In this document: in pieces, positions 23,693 through 36,600 of the stretch
Layout: every line of letters begins with the position of its first letter
Numbering within the stretch: position 1 is the stretch's first letter
Source of the DNA: Ligula intestinalis
Taxonomy: Eukaryota; Platyhelminthes; Cestoda; Diphyllobothriidea; Diphyllobothriidae
Direction of reading: 5' to 3'
Assembly: GCA_036362985.1 (NCBI GenBank)
Contig: JAYGXS010000005.1
Location: 3,142,418-3,206,417 of the forward strand
Length of the DNA: 64,000 bases
Translations under genes and position numbers: made by a program
Notes under the pieces: generated by a model
Database searches by the model: none
The model's input: only the letters and a program-made list of their open reading frames with translations
What the model was told of the DNA's origin: nothing

Positions 23693-25212
23693 CTGTTGAC
23701 TTGTTGTCCTATTTCCTTTCCAAACTCTCCTTCTCAGTTTGTCTGATTCAATGAATCAGTTGTCCTACATAACTACTTCCATCTGTGCAGTGGGTTGCAT
23801 TTGTTATTCCTTTTCTCTCTGAGACATTTAAGAACCTAATGTAGTTTTCCCAGAAGCTTGTTTTATTTCCTCCGGTTTGCATCAAAGCAAAGAACCAGCG
23901 CACATTGGCACAGTCATTTTTGTTCTTAATTTACTCTCTCGCGTAGAGAGAAGTTTCCAAGACTGCGTGTTTTGGAGTCAACATAAATCTACCTTAAAAT
24001 CCCTCTACCAATGTTTCAATGAAACTCTGATAACATCATCAGTATTCTTGGCTCAGCTAGATAACGTGGGGTAAATTCGAATTAAATTCCGCAAAGCAGG
24101 CCTCTAGCATTGCAACGACTATCAACCAGTTGAAAAAAAGGGCAAACGTGATGTATTCCGAAAGGGGCCATTTACGGTTTTACGGGGTGTCTTTTGATGT
24201 ACGTAGGTCATGCAAAACAGCTCTGAATCGTCAATAGGCAGTGCATATACGTGGGCGCGGTCTTTGTGGCTTGCCGATTCATACACCATTTTCGGTATAT
24301 ATAGGCATTTTTGTTTCTTTAAAAGATCTTTAAGACTGAAAGATTTTCCAATGTGCTTAACAAACGTAAGTTCGCTGGTTATATAAGTTATAACATTAAC
24401 ATAGGGAGATGGATGGCTTAACTGGTGTCTATGACTGAAAACCTAGTGTAAATTGCATGTTGGCGGAACTGCATTTAATCCTCTTACTTATACTGCAACC
24501 ATGCAAACACAATCGCCTACGTCGATAGTGAACTGATAGGATATAACTTTTTAGTTTTTGTGTAAAAACTTGACATTTAATATTAACTTAAAGATGGGTG
24601 CCGTCAATAGATTGATGCCTGCACTTTTTCCCTAATTTATCAATATTTCAGCCGTCGTTTGGCCAAGGAGTAGTTATGTACGTTGATTTCGAGTGATAAT
24701 TATAATTGAAAATGTCTTAAGAAGACGGTTTATAATTAAAAACGCATTTTATGCGTCTTAAATGCCCAAATTGTCTACAATGATCTTGGATTGCTGATAG
24801 GTCTTGTTACAAATTATGAGCACACATTCAGACTATAGTGGAACTAATGTTCTAGGCCGAACGTTCACAGCAAAGTCCTTGTTTACTGATTCCGGCTTTG
24901 ATATCTTTAACTGCATGCTAAGCGTTGATGTCACTGGGTTCCAAATGTTATACTAAATATCCAATAAGAGATCAGTTTATCACGCTAATAATAGGGTTGT
25001 AATGATAACACGCATTAGAACTGCCGTTACGATGAATGTTCTTGCAACTTCTATTGGTACAACCAGAGCTGTAACCAATCGTAATGCCATCTATGAAAAA
25101 AGTGCTGACACTACTATTCTAAAACAATCGTCAGTCTTAAAATATTTTTTGCCCAAAGTTTGCAGTATAACAGTTAAAAAATGATTTAACTTTGCAAAAA
25201 TTCCCATTGAAA
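23693..25212. other. No recognisable feature
   Basis: AT-rich DNA. The open frames at 23877-24074 and 25002-25184 (+) lack recognisable domains. Confidence 0.45.
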
Positions 25213-26004
25213 ATTTCAGAAGATAAATTGGCGAACATACATTTGTTTTAGATAAATTCTCTTCAGGCCTTTACATTTATATGGTATGAATAAACTATGG
25301 TGGTTGGTGGACAGATGAAGTGTTCTCGTTGTCACGGTGGGGAGGAGGGGGGAGAGGGGGGGGGGGGGGGGGAGGTTATGGGAGTTGAGATCTAAGTGTT
25401 AATGTCTAGACGGCCCGGCGTCCAGGACCACCGATACACATAGTCGCATGGTTAGGGAAGGGCCAACTTAAAGGTGTAAACAGTTCAATCTTAGCGCACC
25501 TGGTAGACTTGAACCATCGCGTGGATGCCAAAGAGGCCTTCCGAGTGATTTACAAGGTGCCTTCAAGCTACTCAAAACTCCTCGGACAGCGTCTTTTGGC
25601 GACGGCAGAGGCGGCCGCCATCCGGCTACTCAGACCGCTGCTATGTGCCTAAAAGAATTTCGTCGCGGTGCCCCAGTTGCCATGGGTGAAACTAGGTAAC
25701 ACGGCCACCCACAGCGGACCACAGGCCTCGGAAACGGGCCCCCGCAGAGACGACCAAGTCCCAAGTCCAGCCACGCACACCTTATCGGCGGTCCTGGACG
25801 CCGGGCAGTCTAGACATTGACACTCTGATCTCAACTCCCCCAACTTCCCCCCCAATCCCCTTCCTCCCCCTACTCCCCACAGTGACAACGAGAACACTTC
25901 ATCTGTCCACCAACCACCATAGTTTATTCATACCATATAACTGTAAAGGCCTGACGAGAATTTATCTAAAACAAACGTATGGTCGCCAATTTATCTTCTG
26001 AAAA
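25213..26004 (+). mobile_element. Foldback element with PLE-like C-terminal core (PLE-IR 3)
   Basis: Arms 25213-25438 and 25784-26004 are near-perfect inverted copies (outer 'tttcagaagataaattggcg', inner 'ggcgtccaggacc'). Each contains a G-rich (left) or C-rich (right) run. The left run at about 25345-25371 is nearly uninterrupted G. The loop (25439-25783) encodes on the + strand a HRVDAKEAFRVIYKVPSSYS block followed by QRLLATAEAAAIRLLRPLLC, which matches the C-terminal module of PLE-type relics at 54423-54833 and 57479-57784. Low divergence between the arms suggests a relatively recent insertion. Confidence 0.8.
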
Positions 26005-29000
26005 ATGATTGCTACTATTCCTATAAGAATAACAATAATATAATTTTTTAGCTATTCAAATGCCAGCATACCTCATTTTTGATTCTATTTAGTCGAAAAT
26101 GTATTTTCGAGAAATGAAAATCATTTTAGTCAATAAAACATAGGATTTGCTTGCAAAATAACAAACAATTAAAGTTCCATGTAAGATTAGAAAAAAAGCA
26201 TGCCGCAATTTCATTCTAATCAAAAAGCTTATATGCAACGGATTTTTGGCAATTTTTACTTCAGAAAATGGGCAAACTGCGGAACCGTTCCTGTTGGAGT
26301 GTCCTCTTCATCTACATGCGCTATATCTTTATAATATGTTACCCTATTATACTGTCGCCGATTCTCATTTTACACCCTGGGCCGGTGAGTTTGTGAATAC
26401 TTATCCGTGTTCTGTTTTATATGTTTAAGATTTGCTGAGCACAAAACTACCTATCGAGGCGGAATCTAACCGAAATTTGGTTGATCAAATAATTGTTTAG
26501 TGGCAAAAATCAGTTTAAATTAATGTGTTTCATCCGCCTCAAACGACCTTTTGGCTTCCCACGAAAGGCTGTTCAGTCGGTCATGCGGTACTTCATTCTT
26601 AAGCGTACGCAAACAAGCATTAGAACATGAATGAAAACTAGAATGTTATAATGCACAAACTCTTATCACTTTAAAACCTCAACAACCTATAAAAATTACT
26701 CATCTATGTTGAGAAATGTACACGTTTTACAGAGGCCTCACGTTAAAAAAATTAAAAGCAGGGCTTAAAAGTGGAACCAGTCAATAAAAATATGACCATT
26801 GAATGCAGGAATAACGGTGCTAGTTTCTTTATAGTGAAAAAAATTTTCATTAGTCAAATATATTAAAATGATATTTAAGGTATTGAATAACATCCAGTTT
26901 CAGATCATCCTTCAGCTCTCGACAAACTTTCCACGAATTTAGCTATTTAATCCTTCGTTTCACAAACTTTCAACTTGCATATTCAAAGTTTTAAGGTAAT
27001 GTATTACCTTAAATCACTTTTAAAATAACCTGATTTGTTGGATCTTTGTTAAGGGAAGATAGCCAAGGGACCATTTTCATGACTTTTCGTAAACACAAAA
27101 ACCCACTACCATGCGAAAAGAACTCTCATGGCATAAACCTGATATTGCTTTTACTGTCAATGAGGAAAATTATATTGCAGGTTACCTCTTTAACATGCAC
27201 TATATCATGAAATATAGAAGATTTACTACAAGATGTAATTTTTTGTGAAGTAAGCGCACGCGACGTGGCTCCACCCTATTATATCAATAAAGTAAGAACC
27301 AAAGGTAAATGAGGCACAAATAAGTGTACTGATTACTATTTAGTAGCATAGGAATATTAAAGCTACAAAAAAACACATCAACTCAAGGAAAGGGTGACAT
27401 AACAAGTCACTTGTCCAATGTTAAATATAATTATGTTCAGGGCATGGGAATGGAAAAGAATGGCAAGTTAATCCAGTATTAGTACAAATATAAAATTTTT
27501 ATTAATTAAATTGTTTCCATTAAAATTTAAATTACACCAAATGTGTCAGCAATGGAAGTGGTCACCTTATATACAGTTTTTTTTCAAATGTGGAAACTTC
27601 CCAAAAATGTCTGTTATTCATGCACGACAAAGCATCTTGTTAACTTTGTATCAATTTATGTGGACAAGTGCAAACAGATTTTCTGTGGTAATCATATCCC
27701 GTTTTTTAAGCTGGATAAAAATAGATTAAAACACAACACACGGATGGGTTGGCTGTTTACTAAAAAGTAAGATAATGATTGTCCTTGTAATCAATTTCGC
27801 ACAATCTTGTGTTTTTTTGAAAGAATTTTCCGTTTGTCACATTTTTAAAAAGTAATTTCGAGAGCGCGAGTGCGATGAGAAGCAAACTGTTTTCGAAATT
27901 CTTCTGAACTATTAACGAATTTCACTGTTTTTCCATAAATGCTTATTTGTGTTGGACCTGTTTACCGAAAACTAAAATTTTTTTTAAGAGAGTTTAAAAA
28001 CATCCCTTTTTAGATAGTTTCCTGTGTGAATCATGACTTACGAATTGCCCAAGCATGGCAAATCATTGCCGAGAAAAATGAATTTTCACAAAAAAAGCCG
28101 AGAATGAATGCGTTTGTCTGTGTACGGTATATTTTTGAAGAAGAAGTCAAAATATAAATGGAATATTTGGACAGGTTTTTTGACTTTTTTAAAACTTGGA
28201 GGAAAAACTCTGCTGGAAATAAAAAAACTTACGATTCTATGAAACGTAGAGCAGTTGTAAATGCGTTCTTTTACTTCAGGGCACCGCTTTTTGATTTCAA
28301 CGGCACAACAAAGTGACCCAAAGTATATTTAGATTTTTTTACATGATAAGCTTTTGTCTGTTCTGTTCCTAATTTTATATTCCTCGGTATTTTTCTATAA
28401 TTTCTGAACATTTGGATGGATTACTTTAAAGCTGTTACTAAGAAAATTAATGATATCCCGATGAACTTATTAACAGTATAATTGGACAAGTAATTTTGGC
28501 GTAGTTAAACACATTATTGCCTCTTGTTTGTTAATTATTTTTCTTTAGGACTCCGAACGTAAAATTGGTGCTGTCGTCTCTAGTAGTCTTTTTTGGTAAT
28601 TATGTATTGTAGCTTCCTACTTGAATTTTTAAGTAGGTTGAAATACCTGTATGCTTCTGGTTTCCTCCGCGCTATGCATCAACCTAGCAGGAATTTTCTG
28701 ATGGCATTGGAAACCAAAACGGTTCTCCGAAGGCAAACATATTCCATAACTGCTAAAATCGGCAAACTAAGCAAAATTGGCCTCTTGGACTACCCACAGG
28801 AACTACCGCTTACTTACAAAATTTAAGTAGGGTGATTTACATAATCTCCTGCCTTTTGTACCTTGTTGAGTTTTTTTCTTGTTTTTTTTGATGATACCAC
28901 TGGAAAATGTCTCTCAGTGACCTCGACCAAGGTATAAGCACACCCCTTCTACATGCACGTGTTCGCCGTTGTGTGGGTGCGGGTTAGCAATCATATTCAG

Positions 29001-30126
29001 GCTACCTTCAGTGTCTTCTCCCAAGGTTTGAGTACGCAACCCAACTTGCCCTCGTAACTTTTTTGGGAATACAAATTGGTTTCGAATTTCCTTTCTGGCA
29101 TGCCATGCCCGTCCTCTCCCTTAACAAAAACTCGTTCGTATGCCTGCCGGGCAGGCTTCACACTTTCCCCTGACGACCCCACGACACAATCCTACCGAAA
29201 AATTGTAAAAACTTAATTCATCTTTCTTTTCTTGACATTAGTGCTGTATCGTATACGAACACTTACCTCAATTTCGTAGAAGCAAAACAAAGTTTGCGGT
29301 TTTGTGAGCAGATAAAAATAACAAGTTCCGGCTCTTCGTAAATGGCCTTTTTTAATGCAACATCCACAAAAAAGAAGTTTTTTTCTCATCGTTTAATAGC
29401 GCAGGAGATTCCTGGGATATCAACAAGCGCTAAATGTCACCATTTTATGTCGTTATTATTTCCCATTTTACTGATATGAACAGAATGCAACTCTAGTAAA
29501 CAGGCTTTTGTGCCTCAAGTCAAACCAGTGAACTAAATAAAAACCTTTTATGTGTGTTTAATCCATTAATCCCCAAAGTTTCATCAGGTATGTAATATAC
29601 TGTAGATATTCATGACACACATCTATGCATATTAACTTTTTTCAAGGTAATGCCAAAGCACAAATTGAGAATATGGACAAAATTTCTCAGGTTGCCTGCA
29701 AACAAGTGATCGAGTTTTGCATGGAAATGAAGGACCACAACTTGCATCTTATACTGGACTATGTTCACCGAATTTGTTAACTTTTATGTCCTTTTTTACG
29801 ATTGCAAATATAAATAGGACTGGCCAAATGCATACTAAACTTTCGCCGACGCTGCTAATCATCCACCCTTTTCGTTTCCATAATACGCATTAACGGAATC
29901 CATATTGTCAAAAAGGTATCTCACGACTTGTCTTAATTTTTATAGTTATATTTTCTGCTCTCAAGTACGGGATAATACAGAATAGTTTTACGGTCACTTT
30001 CTCACATATTCGATGTGGTAAAACTGAAGAAGATCAAAGTGTTTTAAGGGCATTATGCGATAAACAAAGTTCAGAAATTAGTAAAAAAGCCTTATTTAAT
30101 ATAAACTTGACACAACTGGTAGAAAT
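26005..30126. other. AT-rich non-coding stretch upstream of the SLC13 exons
   Basis: About 4 kb with no recognisable exon, repeat copy or RNA gene. The first SLC13 exon (N-terminal cytoplasmic segment and start codon) should lie here or farther upstream. I looked for a short frame with a phase-0 GT donor and a PLP-type first helix and found nothing convincing. The 77-codon frame at 28593-28826 has no transporter features. Confidence 0.4.
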
Positions 30127-30200
30127 CTCGCGGCGTCGGTGGTAGTTGAACCAGCACTACACGGAATGCCTTTACGCAACCAATAGTCTGCTGATTTAAA
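30127..30200 (-). repeat. tRNA-like SINE head, degenerate
   Basis: The minus strand shows a box-B-like GGTTCAACTACC and a preceding stem-like region. The sequence resembles 56115-56190 and 56405-56480 ('gcggcgt-cgg', an A/T-rich T-loop, then paired segments). No intact cloverleaf can be drawn, so it is not a functional tRNA. Confidence 0.4.
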
Positions 30201-30503
30201 AATTAAATCAGCCCTTGTATCCGAAAAGCAATTTGACTCCCTATAATTATCGTCATCCGATTTTAGTTAACCAATAAAAGATAGTTCATTTCTGGAAAAA
30301 AATTTTTGTTTTTTTCATAAATTAACTTAATCAAAACTATTTTGTTCACGATTTTCTGCTTTTGTTGAATAAGTTCTTTTTTGTTCTTCTACTTCGCCAT
30401 AATGCAGGTATGATTGAAGTGCAATTGAATGTTTTAAATATGGCAAGTCCACATGCTCCTTTTTATTTTTAACGCCATGCAGTATTTTGGTAATTCTACT
30501 TAG

Positions 30504-30653
30504 GAGTCGAAGGCAGCCTATATTCTGCTTTTGATGAGCGGCTTCTGGATTACTGAGGTCATACCCCTTTACATGACCGCCCTGCTACCCCTGGTACTTG
30601 CACCGCTGATGGGTTTGGTCCCCTCGGCCGTCATAGCCAAAGAATATTCATCG
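30504..30653 (+). CDS. SLC13: SLC13 visible exon 1
   Basis: Fifty codons in phase 0-0: ESKAAYILLLMSGFWITEVI, then a PLYMTALLPL block. Acceptor ctacttag, donor gtgagt. It corresponds to the exon that follows the N-terminal exon in animal SLC13 genes. An in-frame TAG directly before the first codon shows this exon is not the start. Confidence 0.93.
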
Positions 30654-33600
30654 GTGAGTGAGTGTCAAGATACTATTTTAAATAGTTGAGAAGCACTGCT
30701 GACAGTCGGGCAAATATCCCTGCTGAAATTCACTATTTATAAGTTGTTAAACTAACAGAGCGCAAAATGGGCAGTTATGTACAATACATATACGCTCGTT
30801 GCGGTAAGAGGCAAGACAAAAAATAGTCCTCTCGTCATTTCTTACTTTCGTGCATGCTGAGAACGTTGGGTTGTCGCGCGCGTGGAGCGGAGGCCGTTCT
30901 TAGGATCGATGTGACATGCTAGGGGTGCTCCCTGTGACTGCAGTTAGCGTGGTTCCAAGCTGCGTGGCTTATGAGGTCGTGACTTCTGGCAGTATGGAAT
31001 TCTTGTGAGCAGACGGCCAAAAGAGACAAACCTGTACGTACCAGCTTCCTTAGACAGCAGAGAGCAGGTTTTGCTAGACAAATTGCCACTGCCTGAGCCG
31101 TGGCTATCAACCAAAATATATTAGCACTGTATATGCCTGTTCGTTTTACTCTCAAGGTTATTCTCCGTGTAATTATAAGAGTTTGTTGATGAATGATCGA
31201 TACCACAGCTGTTTGCTGATACACCTTTTCAAAATTTAAGGAAAACGTATCGGAATTTTCGAAGAATTAACTATGTATCGTTTTCTGCTTTTGACCCCAA
31301 TCCTTCACATCCCTCGTTTCGGAAACAATTAAGAACTCAATATTCCTGTTCCTGGGTGGTATGCTCATGGCGATCGCAGCCGAGAATGTGAATTTGCATC
31401 TTCGCATCGCCGTCGCCTTCATGCGTTGGATGGGTCATGATGCTCGTTTGTGAGTTTCCAAACATGGAGTATTGTAAAAATCAAGTTTTGCGATGTTTTG
31501 GAGCTTTGTTTGCCAACTTGCATAATATATTCTGTTAATTATCATATAAATGAATAAGACTTATCATCTTCTCACAGCCGTGTTAGACATAATATCTGAC
31601 TAATCAATCAAGCACACTGGACTACGTTTAACATCTGCTTGCAAGGCCCAAATTGTACAAATGGAAGAAGTTATTTATCTGGGAGTTTGAACGTGCTCAT
31701 CATTTGTCAATCGATTGCAAACGTTTGCCATGATCAGGTTCCTTGTGAAAATATGCCATGTTTTTTTCAAAAGGGACAAATATCACTGCACACCTGAGGG
31801 CCGCGGCATCCGGCGAGGCTGTATATCCATTCCATGATCATCGCCGAAATAAAATAACCGACTTTCCGTTTCCAAAGAAACCACTCTCGTGTTCCCTAAT
31901 TGCAATGAGTTGAGCACTAGACCCACTGTCTTGGCATTTGAGGCGTCCTTCGAAATAGACTAACTGAGCAATTGACTCTGCCATATTTGGGGCCAAATCG
32001 CACCTACTGATTAGCTGAATTAAGAATATTTCATTAAGGATCAAACTTTCTTATATCTTATAAAATATCTTTGGATAGAGTAACCACTACATTGAATCCG
32101 TCCCCGTTCACTACCCTTAATTTTTCATCTTAACTTTAAATTTATACCTAAGCTTAAACAGAATGGCTACCGTTAATTTAAACAGCCCACTTAAATCAAA
32201 TATATAGATATGGCAATATAACATAAAAACCAGCCTTATCTATTCGATCGTCGCTTTTGCTGTTATATTTTCTAGACTGATGCTGAGCGTGATGCTGCCA
32301 ACTTGGTTTCTCTCAATGTGGATGAGCAATACTGCTACAAGTGTTATGATGATTACTGTCGTGGAAGCGCTCTTATCAAAGCTGGGTGCAGTTACTAACG
32401 GTATGTAATGTTTGTAATATGCATATACAAAGAAACCAGACCCTGGTCTTCATACCCATAACTATTGTTTAATCATAATTTATTGCAGCCGAATCGGATG
32501 CAACAACCCTGAACGAGGAAACTGGGTATGCTTCAAATTTACGAACTCAAGCCCCTTTTTTATTTCTTCCCGATATTCGGGACAATGTTAACGTTGTGAA
32601 ATAGTTTCAAAGGATTCTCTCTCCCTTTTTAGCACCGAGAGCAACAAACAGAAGCAATTGCGTCGCTTTGCCACGGGACTTAGTTTGTCCATTTGCTACG
32701 CTGCCAGTTGTGGGGGAATCGCTACCTTGATAGGGTCTCCGCCGAATATCATATTTTATGGTCTTGCAGTCAGGTAAGAAAGATCTGATGCGTGATGTAG
32801 CTCAGGTTCAGTGCATTGATAGTATACGTTATATTTGAGCACTCTTAGAATCTACTTACTCTAACTGATAAAGTTAAGGCATTTCCACGATGTTACTGCT
32901 TCCTGATTGCAGCCGTTACGGAACCGACATTCCACTTAACTTCGGGTCATGGGTGGCTTTTGGATTCCCCATTTCCCTTCTCTGTCTAATTACTACCTGG
33001 CTTACCCTATGCGCAATCTTCCTTGGACCCAAGTGAGTGTTCCTGCTGACAGAATGTCACCGAAACTTAAGGAATAAGTATCATTTCTTAAAGGTCTTAT
33101 TATATTTTTTTAATTTTATTTCCTTAAGGGAGTGCTTTAGATGTCGCCGAAGGAAAAGAAAACCATTATCGGAGAGCAGTATTCCGGCAGTTTTCTCTGC
33201 AACCGACGTAATAACGGACACAACCGAAGCAGTAGAAGGCAGTGTGACCCTAAACGAACATGAGGATACCACCCTTGAAATCGCTAATATCGTTAAGAAA
33301 ATTGCAGAAGAAGAACAACAACTTCTAGGTCGCATGAAGTATGTTGTTTTTTGTGAAGACTTTAGCTTACCTTGGAGTGGCTCACTTCCTGCCAACGTAC
33401 CTATCAACTACCAGCATGCCTTATTTAATAAGTTAAAAAACCCGCACTTCAGACGAAATATTCCTACAATAACCATCTCTCTTTTAGGTTTGGCGAAAAA
33501 GCCTGCATAATACTGTTCCTGCTGCTAATTGGCGTGTGGGTTACACGGGAGCCCGGTGTCCCCGGATGGTCGCGCTTTATGCCCATTGGCAACAATTCAA

Positions 33601-36600
33601 AGGGAGGGGAAGTAAGGTTCGTTCGTTTTTCTTCAAAATATAAACAGCAGTAACAAGAACAGTCACAAAGTGAAATCTTATACCCAGTATGAATTTAAAC
33701 TCAGCGAAATGGCAGTATTCATTGGCCGTAAATATGAAAGACATTATAGAATACTTGACATTATTTTTTGATGAATTACGATAGATTAGTCTTAGATTAG
33801 TCTTAATTTGCGCCGAAAATCAAGTGGAAACTAACATAAATACAGCTTGTAAGATGTAAGCTAGTCGATGTAAGGTAGTCAGTTAGAAATACATTAGATA
33901 AACTAAAAGGGGAGAGCAACCTACCTGAAAAGGTATGTTAGCCAAAGGACTCATATAAAGATAGTGATATAGATACGAGGGGACAACGAAAATCGAGAAA
34001 AAAGTATAACCTTTTATGTTTAAGGTGAAGTCTTAGAGCAAAAAGTCCAATTCAACAGATTGCCCAGTAAATTATCACAACTGCTCCTAACAGTTGTCTC
34101 CACTTTTCGAAACAGTTTAAACATTTATCTAAGCAAGTGCTTTTAGCTGCAATAATCAATGTTTTGTCCAATTCTTCATCGTTTTGGATAATACCAAGAA
34201 CTTTCAAGTGGAGAAGGCCAAATGAATAAGAAAGCCAGGAAACCACTGTTATGCAGTTTTTTTCTTACCAAAGCTTCATAAGCAACCTCGTTGTTCTGAC
34301 AAAGCAGTTCGTTTGTCGATTGCCACAATTCATATCGCATTGTTCTTCCTTCAAATCCCAATCTCTTCGGCTCTTGTAAATAGCAACGGTGCTTCACTTT
34401 GGTAAAATCAGAAAAAAAACCTTCAAAGCCTAAAATATCTAAAATAGAAAAAGATACAGCAAAACTAAACAGCTTCAAAATCAAGATTTTGGTTTGGTAT
34501 ACTATCGACTAATGGCATAAAATAAACCACAGACCAGCACTAAGTGAACATTTGGTTATTGATTATCACTTATGAGTCGAAAGCACACACAGGCTGTAAT
34601 ATGTACTCGCAAAAAAGCTTTACTTTCCATTCCTCATCCTACAATTTTGCCGGACCCTTTAGAACTACTTCGTGTGATCTTAAAGCTTTAATTATATATG
34701 GAATACTAAGCGCATTTTAATGCGTCTTGTTACCTGCTTGCAGATACGTTGGTGACACACAACCAACTCTCCTTTTCGCATTCTTGGCTTTCATTATTCC
34801 TGCCTCAAATCCCTTCCGCCTTCGTGTTGACAAAGATGAAACGGGTGAGTTAATACCATTCATCCGGTTGATCTGCCTCTTGCTTGATGTCAAAATTAAA
34901 ACAAATTATAGGCATTAGAATATAACTGCGGCAGACGAAGAAGATTAGAAGTGACATTTGTTGCTTTTAGCCGCCAACAGCTTGACATATACAGAAGATT
35001 CGCTATCTAATATAATGAAGTGGATTCACTTAAAATGCAACTAAAGAGATAAATAATCCACTGAAAATGAAAGAACTTATACTTCTGCGTAAACTGCGGC
35101 AGTTTTCAATCTATTACTAGGCTTCACGGCAGGGCTGTTTGATTTGAAATGCACAACAGAGTGACCAAAATATTCGTCGATATTCTCTTAAATGATAATC
35201 TTTTATCGTTACCGTTTCACGTTTTCATATTCATTGATTTTCGTCTACATTTTCACAATTTTGGACGAACTTATTCTACAGTGTTACTGAGAAAAGTAAT
35301 TAAATGTCACGTTATTGCATGTGCAGTCAAAAAAGCCCAGTAATTTAGGCATACTGGAATAATTTTTGGTGTCTTGTGAGTTAATTAGTTATTTTTTGGG
35401 GCACAGAAGGTAAAAAATTCGCAAAGAAGCATTAGTTAGCTGAATTTATTGCTTTCTTTTCCCCTCAATTTAATTGATGCAAAATCAACATTTTCCATTC
35501 TGTGAACAGATATAATTAGAAAGTTCCTGCTCATCACAAACTTTTTTTACAGTTCAACAAGCATAAAAAAGAAGTTCTGAAGAAGAAGATGTGATCACTG
35601 GATCATGGCCTTTATTTTCTTGACGCTACGGATTCTCTCGGGAATCCTTGTTCATAGTGATGATAAAACCTTCATGGTCATGCGCAGATAGGGTGGAGAC
35701 ATGCACAGGCTGCACGGTATTTATAAGCCATAGTGGTCATCCGCGTGTGGAGGATAATTGCAAACTTCTGTAGCCATCACTTGGGTCTTTATTGGTGCAG
35801 TTCTGGCTTGACAATTCGTGATCGACTCACTAAATGCCACAGTTAGTTCATCAGCGTCAGATGCGGGCTTGATAATTGCAGGTCAATTTTGCTGGCCATC
35901 GGTGGAGCTGGTGCTGCACCCAGTCCTTCCCACATGACTGATTATGTTGCTCAGGAAATGCCTCAGTACATCGTATGGAAACGCTGCGTTTGTTAATGGA
36001 CTGTTGGCCTTAGAACCATGACTCGAGCTGCTAGCGGCTCACGCGGTTGTCCCCTCTTGTGAGGATTTTGGCCTCGTCAAACTTGAAAATATGGCCGGCT
36101 CCAGTCGAGTGAGCTGCAACCTGAGAGTTGGCGTCTTTCTTTCTCACCGCCGCTGCATGCTCGGCCATTCACGTCCGGAGTAGCCTTCCGGTTTCTCCGA
36201 CGTAGATGCTTTGTCCACAACTGCACCAGATCCGGTAAACGACTCCAGCCGTTTCCTGCTGTGTCAGTGGGTCTTTCGGTCTCATGACCCGGCGCCTGAT
36301 GGTTTCTTCTGGCCTGTGTGCAACTCCAAGTAAAAGCGGGGTCAGTAGACGGCTGACCGCTTCTGATATATTCCTCACGTACGGAAGAGCTCGCCAAAAT
36401 TTTAGGTCAGGTGGATGTGGCTTTTTCTCTCCTTTGCGTATGCATTGGTTGACAAAGTTGCGCGGGTAACCATTCGCTCTCAGAACCCATCGAAGATGTT
36501 GCAATTCAGCTCCTTTGCCTTCGCATCTTCTTCCTCTGATCTGCTGCCTGAAGCTCTTATATTCTCCTCGTTTCGTAAAAGAAGTTCTTTTCCCACAAAT

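Noticed and set aside
25649..25897. Gly-rich minus-strand frame
   Set aside because: It lies across the right arm of the foldback element and is generated by C-rich sequence.
33037..33510. 157-codon + strand frame as a stand-alone gene
   Set aside because: It is SLC13 exon 7 read through its flanking introns.
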